A stretch of 64,000 nucleotides of DNA from Chryseobacterium sp. RU37D (GTDB lineage Bacteria > Bacteroidota > Bacteroidia > Flavobacteriales > Weeksellaceae). The position numbers were made by a program, and so were the translations under genes. The notes beneath the pieces are model-generated. The model worked only from the letters and a program-made list of their open reading frames with translations, was not told where the DNA came from and ran no database searches. Location of the stretch: the NCBI RefSeq assembly GCF_900156075.1, contig NZ_FTMM01000005.1, forward strand, positions 1-64,000, written 5' to 3'. Of the stretch, positions 8,352 to 16,680 are shown piece by piece; position 1 is the first letter of the stretch; the number at the start of each line of letters is the position of its first letter.

Positions 8352-9155
8352 TTATTTAAGAACAATGGTTTTTTCATCAGAAGTATGCGCAGAAAAATAT
8401 CCCAAAGCTCCGTTACTAATATTGCTTACGGGGTTTGCAGGCGGCACCCCTCCACTGGGATCACCATTTAATATTACCGAAGGTAAGGCTTTGAAATAAT
8501 CAAACACTGGCTTATCAATACACTGCATTTCTACATCAACAGTATCATTTTTTCCTAAGAAAAAGTTTTGTGAGTAAAGATATTTAGTATTTGTCTCCCC
8601 GTTTCCAATATCATCATTATGTAGGGCGGTATCATGATTAGTATATCGTCTTTCGAACATGCGGAAAAGGTAATAATTGCCTTTTTGTACAGGATCATTA
8701 TAGACTGGTAAAATATAATACCTATTTGCATTTTGATCCGAAACCACTTTATAACTGAGATCATCCAGATATACTTTTTTAGGCATTTGAGATGTTGCCA
8801 CATATTCTATACCATCTGCTTTTACTGAAAGAGTGTATATATCCCCCGGCTTTGTGGTAAAAATTTTAGTCACATAATATCCGTTTTGATATTTTAGAGT
8901 CTCCGTCTGCCCATGATTATCTTTAATGATTACCTGAGCATTTTCTACTACAGGAAAATCAGAAATTATAAAATCTGAGATTTTTGCTGATCTTGTTATT
9001 CTTATAAAATAAGGCCCCGGAGCATCATCTACTTCGCCTTCGATTACAATTTTCCCGCTTTCATCTGCAAGAGGAAGCTCTATTATCTCTTCACAACCGG
9101 TTAAGGGTGTAAGTAGTGAAAATGTAATTAGATACTTAATTATATTTTTCATCAT
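8352..9155 (-). CDS. DUF4249 domain lipoprotein, partner of the adjacent TonB-dependent receptor
   Basis: A 267-residue protein with a lipoprotein signal (FSLLTPLTGCEE, lipidated Cys near residue 21) followed by the DUF4249 pattern: an early KIVIEGEVDDAPGPYFIRITRSAKI strand pair, VENAQVIIKDNHGQTETL, and PGDIYTLSVKADGIEYVATSQMP. DUF4249 lipoproteins are found next to particular TonB-dependent receptors in Bacteroidota and are presumed to be surface-exposed binding partners. Here the receptor stop (9158) and this start (9155) are two bases apart, so the two are co-transcribed and most likely act together at the outer membrane. The ligand is unknown. Confidence 0.85.
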   Translation of the reverse strand: MMKNIIKYLITFSLLTPLTGCEEIIELPLADESGKIVIEGEVDDAPGPYFIRITRSAKISDFIISDFPVVENAQVIIKDNHGQTETLKYQNGYYVTKIFTTKPGDIYTLSVKADGIEYVATSQMPKKVYLDDLSYKVVSDQNANRYYILPVYNDPVQKGNYYLFRMFERRYTNHDTALHNDDIGNGETNTKYLYSQNFFLGKNDTVDVEMQCIDKPVFDYFKALPSVILNGDPSGGVPPANPVSNISNGALGYFSAHTSDEKTIVLK

Positions 9156-9157
9156 TA

Positions 9158-11407
9158 TTAAAATTTAAAGTTATAAGTTATATTGGGTACAATAGCAAAA
9201 AGTACAAACTTCGATATCTTGACATCAGTAGGGAAAAAACCATCTGAAGAAAATTCTATACTATAAGGATTCAATTTTCCATAAATATTATACAATCCGA
9301 AAGACCATGAGCTCTTGAACCTTTTATTATTCTGCGGCTCATAGGTTGCATTAATATCCAGCCTGTTGTATGAAGGCATTCTATTTCCATTTCTTGCCCC
9401 ATATTGTAAAGCAGTATTTCCATCAATCGTATATTTCGCGACAGGGAAAGTTACTGCATTTCCTGTTGCAAATACAAATGCTCCTGAGAAGGTCCATTTC
9501 GGGCTTACAGAATAATTGGCTACGATAGATAAGTTGTGCGTTTTATCCTGTGTGGCATTATACCAGTTACCCTGGTTGATTCCGTTGATCTTTCTTTCAG
9601 ATTTAGATAAAGTATAAGAAATCCAGCCTGTAAGTTTGCCGCTTGTTTTTTTAGCCAGCAATTCAATACCATATGCCCTGCCAATACCATTAAAAAGAAG
9701 GTTATTCTGTAAATCATCAACCTGGCTGATTTTGACTCCTTCTTTATAATCTGCTATATTGGACATCTTTTTGTAAAATACATCGGTACCGATCTCATAG
9801 CCTCCTTCAAACTTTTTAGTATAGCCTAAGCCAAAATGATCCGAAACCATAGGCTTTTTAAGATTGATCCAAATATCATTCGTAAAGCTTCCGTCATTTG
9901 CGCTTAAGGCAGTGATTCCCTGTGAGCTTCTATTGTAGGAAGCGGTTATAAGATTACTTTTATTCAATTCATAATTCATCATTATCCTTGGTTCAAAAAT
10001 AATGTGGGATGTTTTTTCTCCCGCATCTCCGTAGGCTAACTGATCTTTCCCCGCTGAGTACATGGCCGCCCTGATTCCGTAATTAAGAGATAATCCTTCC
10101 ATAGGTTTAAAATCATCATTAATATAAAGGGCATTCTCCCACATGGATCTTTTTTCATCGACAAAAAGATCCGTTTGTGATCCTGAAATTTTCGGCAGGC
10201 TAAAATTATAATAAGATGCCTGGATACCATAGTTTAAAGAATGTTTCTGATTAATAGAATGCGAAAAATCCTGCTTAAAGACCAAGTTATTAATATTGGG
10301 TTTAATATCAACGGTTTCACTAACGATATTTTCAACGCCTATATTGTAGTTGTAATTACTATATATCAAAGAAGTGGTTGAAAACAATTTGCTGCTGATG
10401 ATGCTATTCCAGCGTAATGATGAAGCTGCGTTTGCCCAATTATTATGAAATTCATCATATTTAAAAATATCCTTTCCTAAATAGCCGGACAAGTGAATAC
10501 TGTTATTAGCATTGATCTGGAAGTTCAACTTGGCGTTCAAATCATAGAAATACAGCTTTGCACTTTTAGCAGATTCTTCTTTTGAAATTAATCTATATAA
10601 AAGATCCGCGTATGTCCGCCTTCCGGAAATTATGAATGACGACTTCCCTTTCTGGATAGGCCCTTCTACGCTCAGCCTGCTGCTGATAAGGCCGATGCCT
10701 CCGTTCACCCCAAATTTTTGATTGTTTCCTTCTTTTCCTTTAATATCAAGAACAGATGAAAGCCTTCCCCCAAATTGTGACGGAATATTGCTTTTATAAA
10801 GAGTCACATCCCTCAATGCATCACTGTTAAAGGTACTGAAGAATCCTAAAAAATGTGAATTGTTGAAGACCGGTGCCCCATCAAACAAAACAAGATTCTG
10901 ATCCGTATTTCCACCTCTGATACTCAGCCCGGAACTTCCTTCATTGGAGACAACCCCCGGCAAAAACTGTAATGTTTTGAGAATATCCCTTTCCCCGAAA
11001 AGTACCGGAAGCTTGGATGTTGCCATGACATCTAAAACATCACCCCCTAATTTGGATTTGGTAACAACAGGAGATTTTTTCCCCTTAATTTCCACCATTT
11101 CGATTTCATTTTCCTTTTCCAGCGCCCAGTCTATTTTAAGAGTTTCCGCAAGATGGATGGTTTTGGTTAAGGCTTTGTGTTTTGGATGAGTAATAACCAG
11201 TGTATAATCATTTTCCGGGAGAGAAAGCGTATAAAAACCATAACCATTGGTTTCAATGCTGATATTAGGGTTTTCTTTTATGGTGATTATGGCTCCTGTA
11301 ATAGGCTCGCCACTGCTTTCATCTTTCACCATGCCATTAATGGAATAGCTTTGCTGTGCGTACGAAAAAGCTGACAAAAAAATTGCCAGCATTGTTGTTT
11401 TCATCAT
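9158..11407 (-). CDS. TonB-dependent receptor with N-terminal carboxypeptidase-like domain (DUF4249-associated)
   Basis: About 749 residues. After a signal peptide (MMKTTMLAIFLSAFSYAQQ) there is a carboxypeptidase-regulatory-like beta domain (YSINGMVKDESSGEPITGAI, residues about 20-105), a plug domain (LQFLPGVVSNEGSSGLSIRGG, residues about 145-260) and a 22-strand-type barrel ending in NITYNFKF. It imports a ligand across the outer membrane using TonB energy. Start set at 11407 (an adjacent ATG at 11404 is also possible) because the upstream in-frame codons do not look like a signal peptide. A TATATTTG promoter element lies just upstream. Operon with the DUF4249 lipoprotein. Confidence 0.9.
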   Translation of the reverse strand: MMKTTMLAIFLSAFSYAQQSYSINGMVKDESSGEPITGAIITIKENPNISIETNGYGFYTLSLPENDYTLVITHPKHKALTKTIHLAETLKIDWALEKENEIEMVEIKGKKSPVVTKSKLGGDVLDVMATSKLPVLFGERDILKTLQFLPGVVSNEGSSGLSIRGGNTDQNLVLFDGAPVFNNSHFLGFFSTFNSDALRDVTLYKSNIPSQFGGRLSSVLDIKGKEGNNQKFGVNGGIGLISSRLSVEGPIQKGKSSFIISGRRTYADLLYRLISKEESAKSAKLYFYDLNAKLNFQINANNSIHLSGYLGKDIFKYDEFHNNWANAASSLRWNSIISSKLFSTTSLIYSNYNYNIGVENIVSETVDIKPNINNLVFKQDFSHSINQKHSLNYGIQASYYNFSLPKISGSQTDLFVDEKRSMWENALYINDDFKPMEGLSLNYGIRAAMYSAGKDQLAYGDAGEKTSHIIFEPRIMMNYELNKSNLITASYNRSSQGITALSANDGSFTNDIWINLKKPMVSDHFGLGYTKKFEGGYEIGTDVFYKKMSNIADYKEGVKISQVDDLQNNLLFNGIGRAYGIELLAKKTSGKLTGWISYTLSKSERKINGINQGNWYNATQDKTHNLSIVANYSVSPKWTFSGAFVFATGNAVTFPVAKYTIDGNTALQYGARNGNRMPSYNRLDINATYEPQNNKRFKSSWSFGLYNIYGKLNPYSIEFSSDGFFPTDVKISKFVLFAIVPNITYNFKF

Positions 11408-11423
11408 TTGTATTTTCTTTTTG

Positions 11424-11431
11424 CAAATATA
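11424..11431 (-). promoter_or_regulatory. Promoter -7 element (TATATTTG) for the TonB receptor/DUF4249 operon
   Basis: On the minus strand TATATTTG ends 16 nt before the receptor start. No clear TTG at -33. The 250-nt stretch up to 11720 otherwise holds only AT-rich sequence with a weak A/T hairpin around 11535-11560 that could end the regulator transcript. Confidence 0.5.
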
Positions 11432-11720
11432 AATTCTTAAACGAATAACTTTTACAAAACTTATTTGCAAGACAATCAGAGCAAAGCGGTAAAATTTTAG
11501 TTAAAAAACAAATTTTAGTTTGGTCTAAATAATGCAAATAAAAACAAATCGATGTTTTTTATTTGATTATGCCAAAATCAACGAATGAAATAAAGCATAA
11601 ATTTTTTTAAAATTTATTACAATTTAACTAAAAACTCTATTTTAATGTAAATTTCATCCAATTTTTAATATATTTTTAAGAAATATGAAATTTTGAAATA
11701 CGCAATGAAGTAGTTCAAAA

Positions 11721-12464
11721 TCAGCTCACCAGCCACTCTTTAAAATCTTTCACTCGGTCGCGGCTTACCGTAATCTCTTCCTGCGGCTGAAACTGCAATT
11801 CTACCTTATAATTGGGCGAGGTATGAATATTTTTAATATAATCTGAATTGATAATAAATTGCCTGTTTACACGGAAAAACTTTTTATCATCCAACACATC
11901 CTCCAGCTCGTCCAGTGTAAAATCTGATGGATATGACCGCTCATGAGTCTGAAGGTAAACAATTTTATTTTCGCTATAAAAACAGCTGACCTCCCTGATC
12001 TGAACAATTTTAAGATTATATCCGATTTTAACTAAAATTCTTGACAACGTTGTTTTCTCTTTCTTGATCAATTGCTTGATTTCCTGTGAGCTTACAGAGT
12101 TATCTGCAGGAAGGAATGATTTAAATTTTTCGATTGCCCCTGCCAGGTCTTCATCAAGAATTGGTTTTAAAAGATAATCTATGCTGTTCAGCTTAAAAGC
12201 TTTTAAAGTGTATTGATCAAATGCCGTTGTATAGATAATGAATCCTTTTGTAGAAATTTTTTCAAAAATATCGAATGACAGCCCGTCTCCAAGCACTATA
12301 TCAGAAAAGATCAGCTGCGGATGTTCGTTTTCAGAAAACCATTGTATGCCTTCTTCTACAGATTCTATCTTTGCAACCACCTGTACATCAGGAAATTCAC
12401 TAAGCATTCTTTCTAATTTCCTTGAAGCAGGTTTTTCGTCTTCGATAATGACAGTTTTGATCAT
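11721..12464 (-). CDS. LytTR-family response regulator
   Basis: A 247-residue cytoplasmic regulator. The receiver domain (residues 1-120) has the acidic pair IEDE, the phospho-acceptor Asp55 (LIFSDIVLGDG), the TT/A switch (YTTAFDQYTLKAF) and Lys100 (LLKPI). The LytTR DNA-binding domain fills residues 135-247 (FFRVNRQFIINSDYIKNI). It is the natural partner of the histidine kinase at 14484-15806, whose phospho-acceptor domain is of the type that pairs with LytTR regulators, although three to four small membrane genes lie between them. Start MIKTVIIEDE is the usual one. Confidence 0.9.
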   Translation of the reverse strand: MIKTVIIEDEKPASRKLERMLSEFPDVQVVAKIESVEEGIQWFSENEHPQLIFSDIVLGDGLSFDIFEKISTKGFIIYTTAFDQYTLKAFKLNSIDYLLKPILDEDLAGAIEKFKSFLPADNSVSSQEIKQLIKKEKTTLSRILVKIGYNLKIVQIREVSCFYSENKIVYLQTHERSYPSDFTLDELEDVLDDKKFFRVNRQFIINSDYIKNIHTSPNYKVELQFQPQEEITVSRDRVKDFKEWLVS

Positions 12465-12524
12465 GGAACCCCGGATTTTTTCGTTTATAAATTTGAAATA
12501 AAAATACTTAAAAGTTATCAGCTA

Positions 12525-12800
12525 TTAAAACTGAATAAGTTCTTTTGTCTTTCTCATTTCCTGCTGTAAGATTTTGTTTTCCCAGTCAGCATTCAGGATG
12601 AATAATTTTACGGCTTTTAACGTTAAGACGGTAGCCCAAATTGTTAAAATGATAGAGCCGTCAAATAAAGAGATATCAAATTCTCCTTTGTCGAAAATAT
12701 CATTAAAGAAGACGATTAGCGAAACAATTCCGAACCAAAGTAGGTTTTTGTAGAATTTTTTTAAGTCGTTTACCCTTTGTTGTGCCTGATTGTAGTTCAT
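12525..12800 (-). CDS. 2TM domain-containing protein
   Basis: A 91-residue protein with an amphipathic start (YNQAQQRVNDLKKFYKNL), two transmembrane helices (WFGIVSLIVFF and ILTIWATVLTLKAVKLFIL) and a charged tail (ADWENKILQQEMRKTKEL). This is the 2TM domain layout: A-KRV-LK-FY before helix 1 and W-E-KI after helix 2. It is the most divergent of the four 2TM copies here. Function unknown; in Bacteroidota such proteins cluster with LytTR two-component genes, suggesting a signalling accessory role. Confidence 0.75.
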   Translation of the reverse strand: MNYNQAQQRVNDLKKFYKNLLWFGIVSLIVFFNDIFDKGEFDISLFDGSIILTIWATVLTLKAVKLFILNADWENKILQQEMRKTKELIQF

Positions 12801-12840
12801 CTTAGTAATTTTTAAGGTTTTTATTAATTTTTTGATTATC

Positions 12841-12950
12841 TGTGGCTTGTCATAATGCTTATTTTTAACGCAAAGCTCGCAAAGAATTTTTACTAATATT
12901 TGTTTTTAAGGCTCGCAAAGGCGTTTCACTCAGCTAAGGACACAAAAGTT
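12841..12950. repeat. Dispersed intergenic repeat (GCTCGCAAAGGCGTTTCACTCAGC type)
   Basis: The gap between two 2TM genes contains AACGCAAAGCTCGCAAAG and then CTCGCAAAGGCGTTTCACTC. The same words recur at 55080-55200 (TTCGCAGGGCGTTTTACTC, and again inverted). This is a dispersed, degenerate intergenic element, not coding. Confidence 0.55.
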
Positions 12951-12984
12951 TTAATTATAAAATATTAAGGACAATCAGAAAATT

Positions 12985-13281
12985 TTAAAGTGATTTCGTG
13001 TTTTTTATTTCCTCCTCCATTAATTCTTTGATTTTTCTTTCTTCCCAGTCTCTCCCTATCCCGAAAGTATTGATCCCATGTACTGCAAGGCCGATTCCCC
13101 AACCCAGCATCGGCCAGAAAAACCATAAATGACTAGAATCCGTAAGAATATTTAATACTATTAAAAAAGGAATCACCAGGCAGTATGAAGTAAGATTTCC
13201 GTAAAATCCTTTCAGCTCTTTTACTCTTTTTGTTGCTCTTTCGTAAGACAGGTTTTCTTTGTTGAATGATGTAGTTTCCAT
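12985..13281 (-). CDS. 2TM domain-containing protein
   Basis: A 98-residue protein close in sequence to the C-terminal domain of the kinase at 14484: YERATKRVKELKGFYGNL, helix 1 YCLVIPFLIVLNIL, then LWFFWPMLGWGIGLAVHGINTF and DWEERKIKELMEEEI. Two transmembrane helices with both termini probably in the cytoplasm. Presumed accessory of the neighbouring two-component system. It has its own promoter element (TACATTTG at 13322-13329). Confidence 0.85.
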   Translation of the reverse strand: METTSFNKENLSYERATKRVKELKGFYGNLTSYCLVIPFLIVLNILTDSSHLWFFWPMLGWGIGLAVHGINTFGIGRDWEERKIKELMEEEIKNTKSL

Positions 13282-13321
13282 ATTTTTTGTTTTTTAATTA
13301 AACTGTTTGTTTTTGTTGATA

Positions 13322-13329
13322 CAAATGTA
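13322..13329 (-). promoter_or_regulatory. Promoter -7 element (TACATTTG) for the second half of the 2TM cluster
   Basis: On the minus strand TACATTTG lies 40 nt before the 2TM gene start at 13281; a TTG is found 16 nt upstream of it, slightly closer than ideal. Confidence 0.5.
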
Positions 13330-13396
13330 TGTCGGACCCAATCCTCAAATCAATTTTATATCACCGAACCGTAGAATATGCTACCTGAATTGTAAG

Positions 13397-13430
13397 AATC
13401 CCGACTCAACGGAGAATCGGGATTTTATTA
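13397..13430 (+). terminator. Hairpin with T-run pointing along the plus strand
   Basis: AATCCCGA (13397-13404) pairs with TCGGGATT (13417-13424), followed by TTATTATTATTTTT. The flanking genes are all minus-strand, and on that strand the stem has no T-run, so its use is unclear. It may block antisense transcription or mark a lost plus-strand gene. Confidence 0.5.
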
Positions 13431-13545
13431 TTATTTTTATTAAAAGAATTTAAACGGCTTTTATTGTTCCGTAGGAATCTAAGCCACATCTCTGCAGAAT
13501 TACAATCTTTATGCAAAGTTTTCCATAATGTAATCACCTTTCCTG

Positions 13546-14115
13546 CTAATAAACAAATGGTATCAGTTTCTTGGTTTTCCTTCTGTATTCCAGATATTCA
13601 TCCCCAAACTGCTCGATCAAAGCTTTTTCTTCAATTTTAATTCGATAGCTAAAAGCAATGAACGGAGGAATAAAGGCCAGTATCAATGACAGCCAATTAT
13701 TCAGATACAATCCCAATCCGAGCGAAGTAAGCAGAGAAAACGTGTAGGAAGGATGTCGCATATATCTGTAAAACCCTTCTTTCTTCATTTTATGATCCTG
13801 CTTTATCGTGACATCAACGGTAAAATATTTACCTAAAGACCTGATAATAATAAGCCTGACAATAATTCCTATCAGAATAAAGGCTTCACCCAGGTAATAG
13901 ATCCAGTTTTCCTGTGTAATAGGAAACTTTGTAATGTATGAAGCCGTTACAGCCAGCGCAACAGACCCCGGAATTGCGATCCACAGGATATTCAGTGTGG
14001 ATTTGTCTTTTCCTTTTTTGTCTTTTTCATTTGATTTTAAAATGTTTTTGTAAAGAAATTCACTTAAAAACCAGGCAAACATGGAGACGGTAAATATGAT
14101 GTATAAGGTTTTCAT
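13546..14115 (-). CDS. Isoprenylcysteine carboxyl methyltransferase-like membrane protein
   Basis: A 189-residue membrane protein with about five helices. The C-terminal half carries the signature of the ICMT/PEMT group: KKEGFYRYMRHPSYTFSLL, in which the RHPSY element binds S-adenosylmethionine, and the ending RIKIEEKALIEQFGDEYLEYRRKTKKLIPF. Bacterial members methylate small molecules or lipids, mostly of unknown identity. It sits inside the 2TM/two-component cluster, 30 bases after the 2TM gene at 14146, so it is co-transcribed with it; why a methyltransferase belongs with the signalling genes is not known. Confidence 0.8.
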   Translation of the reverse strand: MKTLYIIFTVSMFAWFLSEFLYKNILKSNEKDKKGKDKSTLNILWIAIPGSVALAVTASYITKFPITQENWIYYLGEAFILIGIIVRLIIIRSLGKYFTVDVTIKQDHKMKKEGFYRYMRHPSYTFSLLTSLGLGLYLNNWLSLILAFIPPFIAFSYRIKIEEKALIEQFGDEYLEYRRKTKKLIPFVY

Positions 14116-14145
14116 TGTTACTTTTTTAGTGTTAAAAGCAAGGGT

Positions 14146-14469
14146 TTATTCGCTTTCTTTGGCGTTATTTTGTTTTTCTTTTTCCATCAGCTCTTTAATT
14201 TTTTTCTCTTCCCACCTGTTTCCAAATAAAAAGCCAGGTAAAAATATGCTCATTGCATAGCCAATTACCCCTATTCCCCAGAAAAGCGGCAGTGAGAAAT
14301 ATTTCAATTGCCAGATAGTTTCATTAGGTTTTAATTCTCTGTAATTCAGGAAAAGAATAAAAATATTTACTGCGAAATAAATAAAGGTAAAGACATAAAA
14401 GTTCTTAATTTTTTTCACTCTTCTTTCCGCTTTTTTATACCTGATATCATCCTTGCTGATATTTTCCAT
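14146..14469 (-). CDS. 2TM domain-containing protein
   Basis: A 107-residue member of the 2TM group: YKKAERRVKKIKNFYVFTF, first helix IYFAVNIFILFLNY, second helix SLPLFWGIGVIGYAMSIF and tail NRWEEKKIKELMEKEKQ. It begins 14 bases after the end of the fused histidine kinase and is translated next in the same transcript. Compared with the copy at 12985 it has a longer linker between the helices. Confidence 0.82.
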   Translation of the reverse strand: MENISKDDIRYKKAERRVKKIKNFYVFTFIYFAVNIFILFLNYRELKPNETIWQLKYFSLPLFWGIGVIGYAMSIFLPGFLFGNRWEEKKIKELMEKEKQNNAKESE

Positions 14470-14483
14470 CGTGATTAGTTTTT

Positions 14484-15806
14484 TTATCGTTTATTTTGTT
14501 TTTCTAAAATTTCCCTGATTTTCTTTTCTTCCCATTTTTTGCCAATCGCGAAAACGCTCATTCCGTGGGCAATAAGCCCTATTCCCCAACCTAGCATTGG
14601 AAAAAAGAACCATATATTTTTAGGATTTGTTGTAAGATTTATTATAATCAAAAAAGGAATGACGATACAGTAAGAGATAAGATTTCCGTAAAAGCTTTTA
14701 ACTTCCTTTACCCGCTTTTGAGCTCTTTCGTAGGCTTTATCTTTATCTTCACCCTTTTCACTCACAACGTTTGGCTTATCTGCAAGCACCGGAAGCTTTA
14801 CTTTAAAATAATCATCCGATTTTTCGATAAATACATTTCTTTTCGTTAGCAATGAATACCGCTGAACAATATTCGCCAAACCGATGCCTGAACTTTCTTT
14901 TATCTGCTCCCTTACCTGCACGTTATTTTCAATGCAGAGTGTATCATTTTCAGAAAAAACCCTGATAACCAAAGGCTTGGATGATGTGGCAAAATTATGC
15001 TTGATACAATTTTCCAGAAGCAGCTGCAACGAAAGTGGAACCACAAATCTCCTGTAATCTTCTTTTTCCGCATCAAAAACAAAATCCACACTGTCTTCAA
15101 ATCTTGTTTTTAATAATTCACAATAGGTTTTTGCAAACTCCAGTTCATCTTCTACAGTGACCAGCTCTTTATCCTTCTGCTCCAAAACATACCTGTAAAT
15201 CTTTGACATTGAGGCTGTAAACTTCTGTGCCTGTTGTGGATTTTCATCAATTAACGAGCTTAAAACATTTAATGAATTAAACAAAAAATGCGGATCCAGC
15301 TGATTTTTTAAGCTTTCAAATTGTGCATTCGCTGATTTTGCAATTAATTTTTGCTCTACTACTTCTTTTTTGGATGTTTTTTTAAGCTCTTCCATAAAGC
15401 TTTTGGCATGAAGAAATGCCGAAATAAGAAGGGCTACATTGATCATAAACCAATTGGTAAAGCCATATTTCTGTGAGAAAAACTCTTCAACAGTTGCTGT
15501 TTTCTGGATAAGAACATAATTGATATAATTACAGAAATACACCAGAATAAAATTTCCTAAAATAATGGAAATAACACTCAGAAAAGCTCTTACTCTCGTA
15601 GTTTCCGACCATGGAAATTTCCTGTTGAGAAAATCATTGATAATCATATTCCCAAAACCGAGAATGAAAGAATACATGGTGCAGATCAGGAAAGTGATTC
15701 CAAAATTTTTGAAGGTCTTTTCATCATTGAAAAATAAAAAGAAGAACAATGTGGTTCCCAGCGTTACCCAAAGTAATATGATTATGCTTTTGCGTTTCAT
15801 GAACAT
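14484..15806 (-). CDS. Sensor histidine kinase (His_kinase type) fused to a C-terminal 2TM domain
   Basis: A 440-residue membrane kinase. Four hydrophobic helices fill residues 5-135. The phospho-acceptor region SLKNQLDPHFLFNSLNVL has His173, the QLLLENCIKHN box has the ATP-site Asn266, and the glycine box is SSGIGLANIVQR (306-315). These are the YehU/LytS-type kinase features. Unusually the chain continues after the ATPase domain (about 340) with a complete 2TM domain at 356-440 (YERAQKRVKEVKSFYGNL ... WEEKKIREILEKQ), nearly the same as the free-standing protein at 12985. The promoter TAATTTTG lies at 15819-15826. Its likely partner is the LytTR regulator at 11721. The signal sensed is unknown. 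Confidence 0.88.
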   Translation of the reverse strand: MFMKRKSIIILLWVTLGTTLFFFLFFNDEKTFKNFGITFLICTMYSFILGFGNMIINDFLNRKFPWSETTRVRAFLSVISIILGNFILVYFCNYINYVLIQKTATVEEFFSQKYGFTNWFMINVALLISAFLHAKSFMEELKKTSKKEVVEQKLIAKSANAQFESLKNQLDPHFLFNSLNVLSSLIDENPQQAQKFTASMSKIYRYVLEQKDKELVTVEDELEFAKTYCELLKTRFEDSVDFVFDAEKEDYRRFVVPLSLQLLLENCIKHNFATSSKPLVIRVFSENDTLCIENNVQVREQIKESSGIGLANIVQRYSLLTKRNVFIEKSDDYFKVKLPVLADKPNVVSEKGEDKDKAYERAQKRVKEVKSFYGNLISYCIVIPFLIIINLTTNPKNIWFFFPMLGWGIGLIAHGMSVFAIGKKWEEKKIREILEKQNKR

Positions 15807-15818
15807 TTTTCTTGGTTC

Positions 15819-15826
15819 AAAATTAG
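15819..15826 (-). promoter_or_regulatory. Promoter -7 element (TAATTTTG) for the kinase operon
   Basis: On the minus strand TAATTTTG lies 12 nt before the kinase start. The -33 box is not clear. Confidence 0.45.
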
Positions 15827-15889
15827 CAGATATTAAAAGTATTAAAAATAATTTTTCGCCGAACCGTCATTTTTGCTGACTGAGCTGCA

Positions 15890-15914
15890 TAAAAAAACCT
15901 TCCGTGAAGGAAGG
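15890..15914 (-). terminator. Intrinsic terminator for the gene at 15935
   Basis: CCTTCC (15898-15903) and GGAAGG (15909-15914) form a 6-bp GC-rich stem; on the minus strand it is followed by seven Ts. Confidence 0.8.
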
Positions 15915-15934
15915 CTTGGTGAAGTATTTTCAAT

Positions 15935-16585
15935 TTATTTTTTAGCTCCATTTACGAAGTATTCTGCTTCTGCTTTTCCCCAGTTTGGTTCTAATGCAGA
16001 TTTTGGCTTGTAAGAATTAAATTTCGCTAAAGCATCTTTAAACTGCTCCATTCCCTTAGTTTTGCTGCCTCCGTATTGTTCTGGCGTGAAGTAGGTATCT
16101 TCAGCCTTAATCAAAGCTATTCTTGGATTATTTGGATCCAGCGTTTCTGCCTTTTTCATTTCTTCAGTTGCTTTTGCTCCGTCTGTCATATATCTTTGCT
16201 GAGGATTCACCATCATTCTCAAAGATGCTGCCATTTTATTTAAAAGGTGAATTTCTGCATTATCTGTAGGCGCCACGTGAGATGCCGCATCAATATATTT
16301 CTGAGCCTGTCCTGCAATGAAATCAAGCTCCTGCATTTTTCCGTCTCTCATCAAGGCTCTTCCTTTCTGTATATTTGCTAATGCAGCATAATAAAAAGGC
16401 AACCAATTGTTTTCGTCTTTTCCTGCGATTCGATGAAAATTATTTGCCAAAGTGGTAAACTCTTCCGGCGTTTTGGCGGTTTCGATTTTTGCAATATTTT
16501 CAGTCATTGCTTTTTCATAATCAGACTGTGCGAAAGCTGTTAAGCTCATGCAGGCTAAGGCAAAACTTAATAGATATTTCTTCAT
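15935..16585 (-). CDS. Secreted TPR-like hypothetical protein
   Basis: A 216-residue protein with a Sec signal (MKKYLLSFALACMSLTAFAQ) and helical repeats resembling tetratricopeptide units: YEKAMTENIAKIETAKTPEEF, NNWLPFYYAALANIQKGRAL, and ATEEMKKAETLDPNNPRIALIKAEDTY. It probably sits in the periplasm. Function unknown. Start chosen at 16585 because it gives a clean signal peptide; thirteen further codons upstream do not. It follows the TonB receptor at 16681 in the reverse direction with its own terminator. Confidence 0.75.
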   Translation of the reverse strand: MKKYLLSFALACMSLTAFAQSDYEKAMTENIAKIETAKTPEEFTTLANNFHRIAGKDENNWLPFYYAALANIQKGRALMRDGKMQELDFIAGQAQKYIDAASHVAPTDNAEIHLLNKMAASLRMMVNPQQRYMTDGAKATEEMKKAETLDPNNPRIALIKAEDTYFTPEQYGGSKTKGMEQFKDALAKFNSYKPKSALEPNWGKAEAEYFVNGAKK

Positions 16586-16680
16586 TTTTTCTATTTTTTT
16601 AAGGTTATATTTTATATTTTTCAAAGATATGTATTTAATTGATACAATTAAGTTATTAAAAGTCCCATTTATTGAGATTT

